64,000 bases of DNA from Naumannella cuiyingiana (lineage in GTDB: Bacteria > Actinomycetota > Actinomycetes > Propionibacteriales > Propionibacteriaceae), in assembly GCF_013408305.1 (NCBI RefSeq), contig NZ_JACBZS010000001.1, positions 3,286,001-3,350,000 on the forward strand, in the 5' to 3' direction. Of the stretch, positions 42,570-51,286 are shown one piece after another. Numbering within the stretch: the first letter of the stretch is position 1; every line of letters begins with the position of its first letter. Made by a program: the position numbers and the translations under genes. The notes beneath the pieces are model-generated. The model ran no database searches and was not told the DNA's origin. It was given only the letters and a program-made list of their open reading frames with translations.

Positions 42570-45320
42570 ATGTCTCGTCCCCATGACCCCACCCGCCGTC
42601 GACTGCTACAGGCCGGCGGGGCATTCGTCCTCGTCTCGGCGGCCGCGCCGGCACTGCGCGTCCTACCGGCCCACGCCGCACCCTCGCCCACCGGCCCGCT
42701 GGCCGCGGGCAAGCTACCGGCCGTGCCCGATGGTGCGCTGTGGTACGCGCGGCCGGGGCTCGACTGGCAGTCCGAGGCGCTGCCCATCGGCAATGCGCGA
42801 CTCGGCGCCATGCTGTTCGGTGACCCCGCGAACGAGCGGATGCAGTTCAACGAGCAGAGCCTGTGGGGCGGGCTGAACAATTACGACAATGCGCTCGCCG
42901 GCCAGCCCGACTCCGCCTTCGACCTCAGCGTGCGTGGGTTCGGTTGCTATCGAGACTTCGGCGAGTTCACCGCCCGGTTCGGAGCCGAGTCGGGCGCCGC
43001 GCGGCTGTTCGTGCGCACGCCGGGCGTGGTCAGCTCCGGTCACGCCGACCCGTTGCGCGCCCTGACCGGTGGCACCAAGACGCTGTGGCGCCCGGCCCGG
43101 GCGCCCGAGGTGATCTGGCAGGTCGATCTGCAGGCCACGGCGACAGTGCGCCGCTACTCCCTCACGCCGGGCACGGTGCGCGGTCGCGCCCGGTTCGATC
43201 CGGTCGGCTGGCGTCTGGAGGGCTCGGCCGACGGGTACGCCTGGACGGTGCTCGACGAACGCGCCGGCGCCCTTGCCGGCCGCGGCGAGCCGACCGAGTT
43301 CACCGTCGCGCAGCCGAGGGCGTACCGCAGCTACCGCTTCGTGTTCACCACCGAGCGCCGCAGCCAGCGCCTCGAGCTCGCCGGCATCGGGCTGACCGGT
43401 GACGGGATCGACTCCGCCACGGCGGTGGCCTTCGGCGACTACCGCCGCAGCCTCGACCCGCGGGCCGCCGTACAGACCACGGCGTTCCGGACGTCGAAGG
43501 CAACCGTGATCCGGGAGTGTTTCGCGAGCCGGCCGGCCGATGTCCTGGTACTGCGCTATCGCACCGACACCGCAGGCGCGCTCGACGCCGTGTTCGCGCT
43601 CACCTCCGCCCAGGGCGCCGAGACCGCCGCCGATGCCGACGCCCGCGCGCTCGGCTTCGCGGGGGAGATGGCCAACGAACTGAAGTTCGCCTGCCGGATC
43701 CAGATCACCGACACCGACGGGACTGTGAGCGCCGATCGCGACCGGCTGCGACTGGCCGGCGCAACCACGGTCACGCTGCTGCTGGATGCCCGCACCAACT
43801 ACCGGATGAGCGCGGCCGACGACTGGCGCGGGGAGGACCCGCTCCCACGGATCGACGCCGCGCTCACCGACCTGGCCGACCGCACGTTCGACGAACTGTG
43901 GGCAGAGCACGCCGAGGAGGCGACCGAACGCGCCGAGCGGGTCGCCGTGGACTGGGGCAGCACGGCCGACGAGGTTCTCGCCCAGCCGACCGATGTGCGA
44001 CTCGCTCGCTACGACGACGGTGAGGACGACCCGGCCCTGGAGCAGCAGTTGTTCGGCTACGGCCGTTACCTGCTCGGTTCGAGCTCGCAGCCCGGCGGCC
44101 TGCCCGCCAATCTGCAGGGCCTGTGGAACAACAGCAACGAGCCGCCGTGGGCATCGGACTACCACACCAACATCAATCTGCAGATGAACTACTGGGGCGC
44201 GGAGACCACGGCGCTGGCGGACAGCCACGTCGCGCTTGTCGAGTACATCCGCCAGGTGGCCGTGCCGAGCCGGGTCGCGACCCGCAATGCCTTCGGGGAG
44301 GTTCGCGGCTGGACGGCCCGGACCTCGCAGAGCATCTTCGGCGGCAACTCCTGGGAGTGGAACACCGTGGCCAGCGCCTGGTACGCCCAGCACCTGTGGG
44401 AGCACTATGCCTTCGGCCGCGACGAGGCCTACCTGCGCGACCTGGCGTACCCGCTGCTCAAGGAGGTCTGCGAATTCTGGGAGGACCGCCTGATCACCAA
44501 GGACGACGGTCTGCTGTACGCCCCGGACGGCTGGTCGCCCGAGCACGGCCCGCGCGAGGACGGGGTGATGTATGACCAGCAGATCATCTGGGACCTGTTC
44601 CAGAACTACCGCGAGGCGTCGGAAGTCCTCGGTCTGGATCCCGACTACCGGGCGCGGGTGGCGAAGCTGCAGGAGAAGCTGGCGCCTAACAAGATCGGCC
44701 GTTGGGGACAGTTGCAGGAGTGGCAGACCGACCGCGACGATCCGGCCGACGTGCATCGGCACACCTCGCACCTCTTCGCGGTCTACCCCGGTCGCCAGAT
44801 CACCCCGGACACGACTCCGGAGCTGGCCGCCGCGGCCCTGGTCTCGCTCGATGCGCGCTGTGGCGTACGCGAGGGACAGCCGTTCACCGAGGACTCGGTC
44901 ACCGGAGACAGCCGGCGATCGTGGACCTGGCCATGGCGGGTCGCGCTGTTCGCCCGGCTGCGCCAGGCGGAGAAGGCCCGCACCATGATCCGGGGCCTGT
45001 TGCGGTTCAACACCTTGTCGAATTTCTTCTGCACCCACCCGCCGTTCCAGATCGACGGCAATCTCGGCATCACCGGCGCGATCCCGGAGATGTTGCTGCA
45101 GAGCCACACGGGAGTGATCGAGCTGCTCCCGGCACTGCCGAAGGCCTGGGCCGACGGCTCGTTCCGCGGACTGCGGGCGCGCGGCGGCCATCGCGTGGAC
45201 TGCACGTGGCGAGGCGGTCGGGTGACCGACTTCACGGTGACCGCCGACCGGGCCGCGGACGCCTCGCCGGTCACGGTTCGGGTGAACGGCGCCGAGCGGC
45301 AGGTGACCCCGCGGCGTTGA
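42570..45320 (+). CDS. Tat-exported glycoside hydrolase family 95 (alpha-L-fucosidase-like) with internal discoidin-like domain
   Basis: 916 residues from ATG with GGGAG upstream. Twin-arginine signal 'TRRRLLQAGGAFVLVSA', cleavage near 'PAHAAPSP'. GH95 N-domain: 'WYARPGLDWQSEALPIGNAR'. Residues ~168-278 look like an inserted F5/8-type C (discoidin) domain ('WRLEGSADGYAWTVLDER', 'YRSYRFVFTTERR'). The catalytic (alpha/alpha)6 barrel has 'NNSNEPPWASDYHTNINLQM', 'VHRHTSHLFAVYPG' and 'IDGNLGITGAIPEML'. GH95 enzymes invert alpha-1,2-fucosides or alpha-galactosides. No sugar transporter or regulator is adjacent. Confidence 0.93.
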   Translation: MSRPHDPTRRRLLQAGGAFVLVSAAAPALRVLPAHAAPSPTGPLAAGKLPAVPDGALWYARPGLDWQSEALPIGNARLGAMLFGDPANERMQFNEQSLWGGLNNYDNALAGQPDSAFDLSVRGFGCYRDFGEFTARFGAESGAARLFVRTPGVVSSGHADPLRALTGGTKTLWRPARAPEVIWQVDLQATATVRRYSLTPGTVRGRARFDPVGWRLEGSADGYAWTVLDERAGALAGRGEPTEFTVAQPRAYRSYRFVFTTERRSQRLELAGIGLTGDGIDSATAVAFGDYRRSLDPRAAVQTTAFRTSKATVIRECFASRPADVLVLRYRTDTAGALDAVFALTSAQGAETAADADARALGFAGEMANELKFACRIQITDTDGTVSADRDRLRLAGATTVTLLLDARTNYRMSAADDWRGEDPLPRIDAALTDLADRTFDELWAEHAEEATERAERVAVDWGSTADEVLAQPTDVRLARYDDGEDDPALEQQLFGYGRYLLGSSSQPGGLPANLQGLWNNSNEPPWASDYHTNINLQMNYWGAETTALADSHVALVEYIRQVAVPSRVATRNAFGEVRGWTARTSQSIFGGNSWEWNTVASAWYAQHLWEHYAFGRDEAYLRDLAYPLLKEVCEFWEDRLITKDDGLLYAPDGWSPEHGPREDGVMYDQQIIWDLFQNYREASEVLGLDPDYRARVAKLQEKLAPNKIGRWGQLQEWQTDRDDPADVHRHTSHLFAVYPGRQITPDTTPELAAAALVSLDARCGVREGQPFTEDSVTGDSRRSWTWPWRVALFARLRQAEKARTMIRGLLRFNTLSNFFCTHPPFQIDGNLGITGAIPEMLLQSHTGVIELLPALPKAWADGSFRGLRARGGHRVDCTWRGGRVTDFTVTADRAADASPVTVRVNGAERQVTPRR

Positions 45321-45357
45321 GAGCCCAGCGGTGCGGGAGACGGCAGAATGGGCCCAC

Positions 45358-46017
45358 GTGGCAGAACTCGTCTTCTTCACCGGCCCGATGGACTGCGGCA
45401 AGTCGACCCTGGCGCTGCAGGTACATCACACGCAGCGGGTCGCCGGGCGGGCGGGCGAGCTGTTCACCAGCCACGACCGGGCGGGGGAGTCGCTCGTGTC
45501 GTCGCGTCTCGGGCTGGCCAGCCCGGCCCGCGAGGTCGGCCCGGGGTTCGACTTCTTCCGCCGCGTCGTGTCGGCGCTGACATCCGGTCAGCGCCTGGAC
45601 TTCCTGGTCTGCGACGAGTGCCAGTTCTACTCGGCCGAGCAGATCGACCAACTGGCCCGGGTGGTGGACGATCTGCAGCTCGACGTGTTCGCCTTCGGCA
45701 TCCTGACCGACTTCCAGACCCGGATGTTCCCGGGATCGCGGCGGCTGGTCGAGCTCGCCGACCGGGTGGAGACCCTGCAGGTCCAGCCGTTGTGCTGGTG
45801 CGGGCGCCGCGCCACCCACAACGCGCGGGTGGTCGACGGGCGGATGGTCACCGAGGGCAGTCAGGTGGTGGTCGGCGACACCGAGGAGCCGACCGCGGTC
45901 GGCGATCAGGTGGTTAGTTACGAGGTGCTGTGCCGCCAGCACCATCGGCGCCGGATGACCCGCGCGGTCGCGCAGGCCACGCTGAGCCCCGAACCGCTGC
46001 CGTTCGGCGAGGACTGA
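45358..46017 (+). CDS. tdk: Thymidine kinase (type II)
   Basis: 219 residues from GTG 45358, chosen because 'MAELVFFTGPMDCGKSTLAL' then starts exactly at the family N-terminus; CAGAAT ends eight bases before it. Walker A 'GPMDCGKST', Walker B-like 'LVCDECQFYSAEQ' and the zinc-binding cysteines 'LCWCGRRATHNAR' and 'VLCRQHH' identify the type II (human TK1-like) enzyme for pyrimidine salvage. The usual lasso region is present between them. Confidence 0.95.
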   Translation: MAELVFFTGPMDCGKSTLALQVHHTQRVAGRAGELFTSHDRAGESLVSSRLGLASPAREVGPGFDFFRRVVSALTSGQRLDFLVCDECQFYSAEQIDQLARVVDDLQLDVFAFGILTDFQTRMFPGSRRLVELADRVETLQVQPLCWCGRRATHNARVVDGRMVTEGSQVVVGDTEEPTAVGDQVVSYEVLCRQHHRRRMTRAVAQATLSPEPLPFGED

Positions 46018-46054
46018 GGGTGTCGGGGCGGAGCCGGCATGACAGGGTGTCGCC

Positions 46055-46945
46055 ATGACTGAGTTGGGTACGCCGAAGCGCCTGCGGGTCGGCCTGATCG
46101 GCACCGGGCACTGGGCGCGGGAAACACACGCGGCGGGCCTGGCCGCGGCCCCCGAGGTGGACTTCGCCGGCGTCTGGGGCCGCAACCCGGAACGTGCCAC
46201 GGCGCTGGCGGCGGATCTGGGGGTTCGCAGCTACCCCGACCTGGACGGGTTGCTCGCCGACGTGGACGCGGTGGCCATCGCCGTACCGCCCGACGTCCAG
46301 GCGGGCCTTGCGGTGCGGGCGGCCGAGGCGGGCAGGCATCTGCTGCTCGACAAACCGGTCGCGCTGAGCGCCGCCGACGCCCGCGCGGTGGCCGACGCCG
46401 TCGAGCGATCCGGCGTGCGCGCCCTCGTCTTCTTCACCCGGCTGTTCCTGCCCGAACAGCGGGCCTGGCTCGACGAACTCGCCGCCACCGGTGGCTGGTC
46501 CGGCGGCTGGCTGCGGATGATCTCCGCGATCGATCAGCCGGGGAGCCCGTATGCGGAATCGACCTGGCGCCGCGAGCGTGGCGCCCTGTGGGATCTCGGA
46601 CCGCACGCGCTGTCCACCATGATCACCGTGCTCGGCGATGTCGAGGAGTTGATCATGAATCGCGGCGTCGCCGACGTGGTGAACCTGCTCGCGGTGCATC
46701 GTGGCGGAGCGACCTCGGTTGCCACGCTGTCGCTGTTCTCGCCGCCGGCGGCCGCCGGCAATGCGAACGGCTTCTGGGGTCGCGCCGGCATCGCGGAGAT
46801 GCCGCCGTGGCGTACCGAACCGAGCGAGGCATTCGCACTCGCCGCCCGCGCCCTCGCCACGGGCGAACCGCACCCGGCCGATCTCGTGCTGGGGGTCCGG
46901 ATCACCGAGCTGTTGGAGGAGGCCGAGCGTGCTGATCACCGCTGA
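46055..46945 (+). CDS. Gfo/Idh/MocA family oxidoreductase
   Basis: 296 residues from ATG; CAGGGT (46043-46048) ends six bases upstream. The N-terminal Rossmann domain is 'RVGLIGTGHWARETHAAGLA', 'VWGRNPERATALAADLG' and 'AVAIAVPPDVQ'; the conserved E-K-P appears as 'LLDKPVALSAADAR'. The C-terminal sheet domain includes 'WDLGPHALSTMITVLG', with the His typical of the active site. It probably oxidises a sugar or polyol with NAD(P). The 3' end overlaps the sulfurtransferase gene by 17 bases. Confidence 0.9.
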   Translation: MTELGTPKRLRVGLIGTGHWARETHAAGLAAAPEVDFAGVWGRNPERATALAADLGVRSYPDLDGLLADVDAVAIAVPPDVQAGLAVRAAEAGRHLLLDKPVALSAADARAVADAVERSGVRALVFFTRLFLPEQRAWLDELAATGGWSGGWLRMISAIDQPGSPYAESTWRRERGALWDLGPHALSTMITVLGDVEELIMNRGVADVVNLLAVHRGGATSVATLSLFSPPAAAGNANGFWGRAGIAEMPPWRTEPSEAFALAARALATGEPHPADLVLGVRITELLEEAERADHR

Positions 46946-47753
46946 CGAACTCCGGCGCCGTCTCGGCGGCGCAGCGGCGCCGCAGGTGCTCGATGCGCGC
47001 TGGTCGCTGGCCGGCGGACCCGGTCGCGCCGAGTTCGCGGCCGGCCACCTGCCCGGATCGCGCTACGTCGATCTCGAGACAGAACTGACCGACCATGACC
47101 TCGGGGCCGGGCGCCACCCGCTGCCGCGGATCGCGGACTTCGCGGCGGCGATGCGCGCGCACGGTGTCTCGGCGGACCGTCCGGTCGTGGTGATCGACGG
47201 CGGTGACGGGCTGGCCGCGGCGCGGCTGTGGTGGATGTTGACCGGTGCCGGTCATCTCGACGTCTCACTGCTCGACGGCGGGTACGCCGCCTGGGTCGGG
47301 AGCGGTGGCGAGATCGAGACGGGGGAGACGCCGCCCGTCGAACCGGGCGATTTCACGGCGGCCGGCGACGACTGGCCGGAGGTGGTCGGGGCCGACGACA
47401 TCGCCGGCGTGCTCGCCGCGGGGCACAACGTGTGGGACGTGCGGGCGGCGGAGCGTTACCGCGGCGAGGTCGAGCCGATGGATCCGGTCGCCGGGCACGT
47501 GCCGGGAGCGCGGAATCTGCCCGATGCGGGACTGCATGCGGCGGACGGACGCTTCCTGCCGGAGCCGGCGCTGTCCGAACGGTTGGCGAGGGTGGCACCC
47601 GGGGACGTCGTCTACTGCGGTTCCGGCGTCACTGCGGCCCGCACCCTGGCTGCGCTGCGGCTCGCCGGCATCGCGGGGGTACGCCTCTACGCCGGGTCGT
47701 GGAGCGACTGGATCGCCGATCCCGCCCGTCCGGTGGCCACCGGCGGGGAGTGA
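46929..47753 (+). CDS. Sulfurtransferase (two rhodanese domains)
   Basis: 274 residues from GTG 46929, inside the end of the oxidoreductase gene. First rhodanese domain (about 1-130; 'DARWSLAGGPGRAEFAAGHL', 'VVVIDGGDGLAAARLWWML') has Gly in place of the catalytic Cys, as usual. The second domain ('VWDVRAAERYRGEVEPMDP', 'GHVPGARNLP') carries the active Cys in 'VVYCGSGVTAARTLAAL'. The CGSGVTA loop fits 3-mercaptopyruvate or thiosulfate sulfurtransferase. Confidence 0.92.
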   Translation: MLITADELRRRLGGAAAPQVLDARWSLAGGPGRAEFAAGHLPGSRYVDLETELTDHDLGAGRHPLPRIADFAAAMRAHGVSADRPVVVIDGGDGLAAARLWWMLTGAGHLDVSLLDGGYAAWVGSGGEIETGETPPVEPGDFTAAGDDWPEVVGADDIAGVLAAGHNVWDVRAAERYRGEVEPMDPVAGHVPGARNLPDAGLHAADGRFLPEPALSERLARVAPGDVVYCGSGVTAARTLAALRLAGIAGVRLYAGSWSDWIADPARPVATGGE

Positions 47754-47777
47754 GGCGGCGCCGACGGCTCGTCCGGG

Positions 47778-48074
47778 TCAGCCGGCGGGCGGGGTGTCCC
47801 GCGGCGCGGGGCCGGTGCCGGGTTGCACGGGGTCGGTGGCGATCGGGTCGGTCGCCGCCGGGGTGTCGTCCGTCGACGCCTTGTCCACCAGGTTCGCCGC
47901 GCCGGTCTGCACGTTGTCGACCTGCTCGGAGAACCGGCCACCGGTCTTCTCGTCGACGAAGTCGCCGGCCTTCTCGATGCCGTCCTTGATCTTGTCGGCG
48001 TTCTCGTCGATGAAGCCCTCGGCCTTCTCGCGCAGTTGATCGGCCTTGCCCTTGAGGTTGTCGAACATGCTCAC
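47778..48074 (-). CDS. MT0933/Rv0909-like small antitoxin-family protein, second copy
   Basis: 98 residues from GTG 48074; AGGAG lies six bases upstream of this GTG but 12 upstream of the alternative ATG 48068. 'MFDNLKGKADQLREKAEGFI' is followed by 'GIEKAGDFVDEKTGGRFSEQ', the same core as the protein at 1976-2215, then an Asp/Thr/Pro-rich tail ('DTPAATDPIATDPVQPGTG'). No toxin gene is adjacent; its upstream neighbour is sepH, 53 bases away. Confidence 0.82.
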   Translation of the reverse strand: MSMFDNLKGKADQLREKAEGFIDENADKIKDGIEKAGDFVDEKTGGRFSEQVDNVQTGAANLVDKASTDDTPAATDPIATDPVQPGTGPAPRDTPPAG

Positions 48075-48127
48075 GTCGCGCTCCTGTCGTGTCCCTTGTC
48101 GCGGTCGCCCGATCGGCGACCGCAGGT

Positions 48128-49351
48128 TCATTCTTCGTCGTTGCCCGGGCCGCCGAACATGATCTCGTCCCAGCTCGGCACGGCGGCGCGCTTGCTGCGC
48201 TTCTTGCGGGTACGCGGGACGCGCACGGTCTCCTCGGCCGCCTCGTCGGACGCCTCCGTCGGGGTCTTCTCGGGCGTGGGCTTGCCCGACGTGTCCCGGG
48301 CCGTGTCCGACGGGGCGGCGTCGTCGCCACCGGTCGGGTCGCGGTGCTCGGGTCCGTCCGGTTCCGGCTTGTCCTGAACGGGCTTGTCCTGCACCCGCTT
48401 GTCCTGAACCGGCTCGTCCTGAACCGGCTCATCCTGGGCGGGCTCGTCCTGGGCGGGCTCGTCCTGGGCAGGCTCATCTCGAACCGGCTCGTCCGGCCCG
48501 GCGTCGAAGTCCAGGGACGGCTGCTCGGGTTCCTCGGGCGCCAGCCCGGCATAGTCCTGCCGGTCGCCCGGCCGGTCGAGAAAGTCGTAGAGCAGGTCGA
48601 GGCCGCCGGTGGCCGGCCCGTTGTCGTAATTGGCGAGCTCGGCCTCGATCTCCTGGCCGATGTCCTGGGGCGTCGGCTGGCTGCGCGGGAGCGGCAGGTC
48701 GGGCGGCGCCGGTGGGCCCGCCTCCGGGCCCAACTCGATCCGCCGGGTGGGCTCGTCGGCCTCGTCGCCGGCGGGCGGGTGCAGCAGCCGCACCGGCGGC
48801 GGATCGGCGTCGTCGCCGGGCAGGCGTACCGGATCGTCGGACTCGGGTTCGCGCAGGGCGCGGACGAGGGCCAGCTCGTCGTTCAGGTCGACCGTGGGCT
48901 CGGTCGGATCGTCGGGGGCGCCGGGCAGCGCGGACAGCTCGCCGGTCAGCCAGCGGGCATCGTCGTTGGCCGGGACCGAGAACCGATTCTGCTGATTGAA
49001 GTAGAAGACCGCCTCCCGCGGCGCAGCGCCCAACTCGTAGCGCGCGACCAGCGTCCAGCGGCGGTCCTCGCGCCGCCAGGCGTCCCAGTCGATCTGCTCG
49101 GCCCGCACCCCGCGGCTGCCGAGCTTGTCCGTCACCGCCACGTTCAGGGTGCGGTGGGCCGAGCCTTCGCCGCGCCGCCGGACGGGGGCGGCAAGTGCCA
49201 GCGCGGCGACGTGCTCACGCTCGGCCAGCACCGGAGCGGCGAACCCGCGAATCTTGTCGGAGGGTGCCCCGGCGGCCTCGGCCACTTCCTCGAGGGACGC
49301 ACCCGCGCGGATCCGCGACTGGATCTCGCGGGGGGTAAGTCCGATCTCCAC
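48128..49351 (-). CDS. sepH: SepH-like cell division protein (DUF3071), N-terminally shortened
   Basis: 407 residues from GTG 49351, supported by GGAGGG eight bases upstream. SepH binds FtsZ and stimulates its GTPase in Streptomyces. The helix-turn-helix core is 'VEIGLTPREIQSRIRAGASL' and 'EEVAEAAGAPSDKIRGFAAP', then 'RGVRAEQIDWDAWRREDRRW'. The ~50 residues that normally precede this core ('MPELRVVAV...'-type start) are missing; upstream frame residues are not SepH-like. The C-terminal half is disordered and acidic with 'AQDEP/VQDKP' repeats, ending in a basic patch 'RTRKKRSKRAAVPSWDEIMF'. Confidence 0.85.
   Translation of the reverse strand: MEIGLTPREIQSRIRAGASLEEVAEAAGAPSDKIRGFAAPVLAEREHVAALALAAPVRRRGEGSAHRTLNVAVTDKLGSRGVRAEQIDWDAWRREDRRWTLVARYELGAAPREAVFYFNQQNRFSVPANDDARWLTGELSALPGAPDDPTEPTVDLNDELALVRALREPESDDPVRLPGDDADPPPVRLLHPPAGDEADEPTRRIELGPEAGPPAPPDLPLPRSQPTPQDIGQEIEAELANYDNGPATGGLDLLYDFLDRPGDRQDYAGLAPEEPEQPSLDFDAGPDEPVRDEPAQDEPAQDEPAQDEPVQDEPVQDKRVQDKPVQDKPEPDGPEHRDPTGGDDAAPSDTARDTSGKPTPEKTPTEASDEAAEETVRVPRTRKKRSKRAAVPSWDEIMFGGPGNDEE
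48367..48493. repeat. 18-bp tandem repeats inside sepH
   Basis: Read on the minus strand, units encode 'DEPAQ', 'DEPVQ' and 'DKPVQ' (six residues with the following Q/D), about seven copies with small changes. They lie in the disordered linker, so copy number is probably free to vary. Confidence 0.8.
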
Positions 49352-49506
49352 CCTCGTGTCCCTCCGTGGGTCGTGCGGCCGACGCCTGCGGGCCGGACCG
49401 GGTCTGCGGGGCCGGGCCGGTGAGCCGGACCGGTCAGAGTCCCAACGTACCGGGCTCGGCTGGCTGCGCGGGGGAGGCGGGCGGTGTGCCGTGTCAGGAT
49501 GGCCGG

Positions 49507-50607
49507 GTGTCCGAAGCTTTGTCGCCCGCTCCCGATTCGCCCACCGCCGATCCACTCGCCCCCTACGACGCCGTCGTCCTGGTCTCCTTCGGCGGCCCGG
49601 ACGGTCCCGACGATGTGCTGCCCTTCCTGCGGCGGGTCACGGCCGGCCGCGGGATCCCGGACGAGCGGCTGGCCGAGGTCGGCGAACACTACGCCCTGTT
49701 CGGCGGCCGCAGCCCGATCAATGCCCGCACCGACGAACTGCTGACGGCGCTGCGCAGCGAGCTGGCCGGCCGGGGGAGCGCCCTGCCCGTCGTGCTCGGG
49801 AACCGCAACTGGCATCCGCTGTTGGACGACGTGTTGCCGGCGCTGGCCCGCGACGGGCACCGGCGGGTGTTGGCCGTCACCACCTCGGCGTACCCGTCGT
49901 GGTCGTCGTGCCGGCAGTACCGGGAGAATCTCGCAGCGGCCGCCGGCGACGCGCTGATCGTCGAGCGGGTGCGCAACTATGCGACCCATCCCGGTTTCGT
50001 GGCCGCGAACGTCGCGGCGGTACGCCGGGCGCTGGCGGGCATCGCGACACCGCCCGAGGCGACCCGGCTGCTCTTCGTCACGCACTCCATCCCGGATGCG
50101 ATGGCCCGCGCGGCCGGGCCGCAGCCGCGGCCAGCGGAGGGCGGGTATGTGGCTTGGCACCGCGCGGTGGCCGGAGCCGTCGCCGCCGAAGCGGCGCCCG
50201 GCGTGGGCTGGGACCTCGCGTACTGCTCCCGCTCCGGCCCCCCGCAGCAGCCCTGGCTGGAGCCCGACATCAACGATCAGTTGGCCAAGCTCGCGGCCGA
50301 CGGGGTGCGCGCCGTCGTCGTCGCCCCGATCGGCTTCGTCTCCGACCACATGGAGGTCGTCTACGACCTGGACCACGAGGCGGCGGCCACGGCCGACGAC
50401 CTGGGCCTGGAGTTCGCCCGGGCCGCCACCGCCGGCACCGACCCGGCATTCGTCGCGGCGCTCGCCGACATCGCGCTCGAGCGGGCCGCCCTGGCGCGCG
50501 GCGAGGCCGTCGAACCGGCGGTCATCGAGGGGGCCGAGGCCGGCCGGGTGGTCTGCCCGGAGAGCTGTTGCGTCAACCTGCGGCACCCGGGCACCCCGGC
50601 GATCTGA
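49507..50607 (+). CDS. cpfC: Ferrochelatase (coproporphyrin III type expected)
   Basis: 366 residues from GTG 49507; CAGGAT ends six bases upstream. It inserts Fe2+ into a porphyrin; in actinobacteria this is usually coproporphyrin III. 'APYDAVVLVSFGGPDGPDDV', 'HYALFGGRSPINARTDEL' and 'VLFVTHSIPDAM'-like 'LLFVTHSIPDAMARA' (metal-site His) and the Glu in 'GFVSDHMEVVYDLDHEA' are all present. The C-terminal 'RVVCPESCCVNLRHPG' supplies Cys residues for the [2Fe-2S] cluster seen in actinobacterial enzymes. No other haem genes are adjacent. Confidence 0.94.
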   Translation: MSEALSPAPDSPTADPLAPYDAVVLVSFGGPDGPDDVLPFLRRVTAGRGIPDERLAEVGEHYALFGGRSPINARTDELLTALRSELAGRGSALPVVLGNRNWHPLLDDVLPALARDGHRRVLAVTTSAYPSWSSCRQYRENLAAAAGDALIVERVRNYATHPGFVAANVAAVRRALAGIATPPEATRLLFVTHSIPDAMARAAGPQPRPAEGGYVAWHRAVAGAVAAEAAPGVGWDLAYCSRSGPPQQPWLEPDINDQLAKLAADGVRAVVVAPIGFVSDHMEVVYDLDHEAAATADDLGLEFARAATAGTDPAFVAALADIALERAALARGEAVEPAVIEGAEAGRVVCPESCCVNLRHPGTPAI

Positions 50608-50774
50608 TCGGGCCGCGCAACGCCCGGACCGGCCCGGCTGTCCTGCCGGGTCCGGTTGTGGTACACATGTCCCGCTTTCGGCGGAATAGCCCGCGGGTCC
50701 GGTGCGTTGGGACCATCGCCCGCAGCGGCCGAAGGGGCCACTGTCCGGGACGAGAACTCGCGAGAGGAGAGGTC

Positions 50775-51074
50775 ATGGCGACCGACTACGACGCACCGCG
50801 CAAGAGCGACGAGGAGATGAGCGAGGACTCGATCGAGGAGCTCAAGAACCGCCGCAACGACAAGAACTCCGGCAAGGTCGACGAGGACGAGGTCGAGGCG
50901 GCCGAGTCGTTCGAGCTGCCGGGCGCCGACCTGTCGCACGAGGAGCTGACGGTCCGGGTGCTGCCGCGCCAGTCCGACGAGTTCACCTGTGCGAGCTGCT
51001 TCCTGGTCCGCCACCGCAGCCAGCTCGCCGAGGAGAAGAACGGGATGGCCTACTGCGTCGACTGCGCAGGCTGA
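50775..51074 (+). CDS. DUF4193 family protein with zinc-ribbon-like cysteines
   Basis: 99 residues from ATG with GAGAGGAGAGG upstream, an unusually strong ribosome-binding site for this window. Highly acidic: 'DEEMSEDSIEELKNRRNDKN', then 'VLPRQSDEFTCASCFLVRHR' and 'KNGMAYCVDCAG', giving two CxxC pairs that probably bind zinc. Conserved near dut and ferrochelatase in actinobacteria. Function unknown; the size suggests a transcription or ribosome accessory factor. Confidence 0.9.
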   Translation: MATDYDAPRKSDEEMSEDSIEELKNRRNDKNSGKVDEDEVEAAESFELPGADLSHEELTVRVLPRQSDEFTCASCFLVRHRSQLAEEKNGMAYCVDCAG

Positions 51075-51101
51075 GCACGCGCGGATCTGATCACGCAGGA
51101 G

Positions 51102-51133
51102 GAGCCGGGCACCGCATCGCGGGCGCCCGGCTC
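51102..51133 (+). terminator. Hairpin after the DUF4193 gene
   Basis: GAGCCGGGC (51102-51110) pairs with GCCCGGCTC (51125-51133) over a 14-base loop, starting 27 bases after the stop. A short TTG follows and there is no U-tract. Probable intrinsic-type terminator. Confidence 0.6.
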
Positions 51134-51286
51134 TTGCGTACCCGGCTGGCCGGGGTGGGGCCTGACCCGGCTTCCGGAGTGCTGGTTCCGGATCCGGGGA
51201 CGCTGCGCGGGGCACGCGGAATGCGTTGTGGACAACGGGTTCTCGGTGGTCCGGGATTGTCAGACCCGGTCTCTAGGGTGGGTGTC

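Noticed and set aside
42714-45401. 895-codon minus-strand frame
   Set aside because: Antisense to the GH95 gene, which has signal peptide and catalytic motifs.
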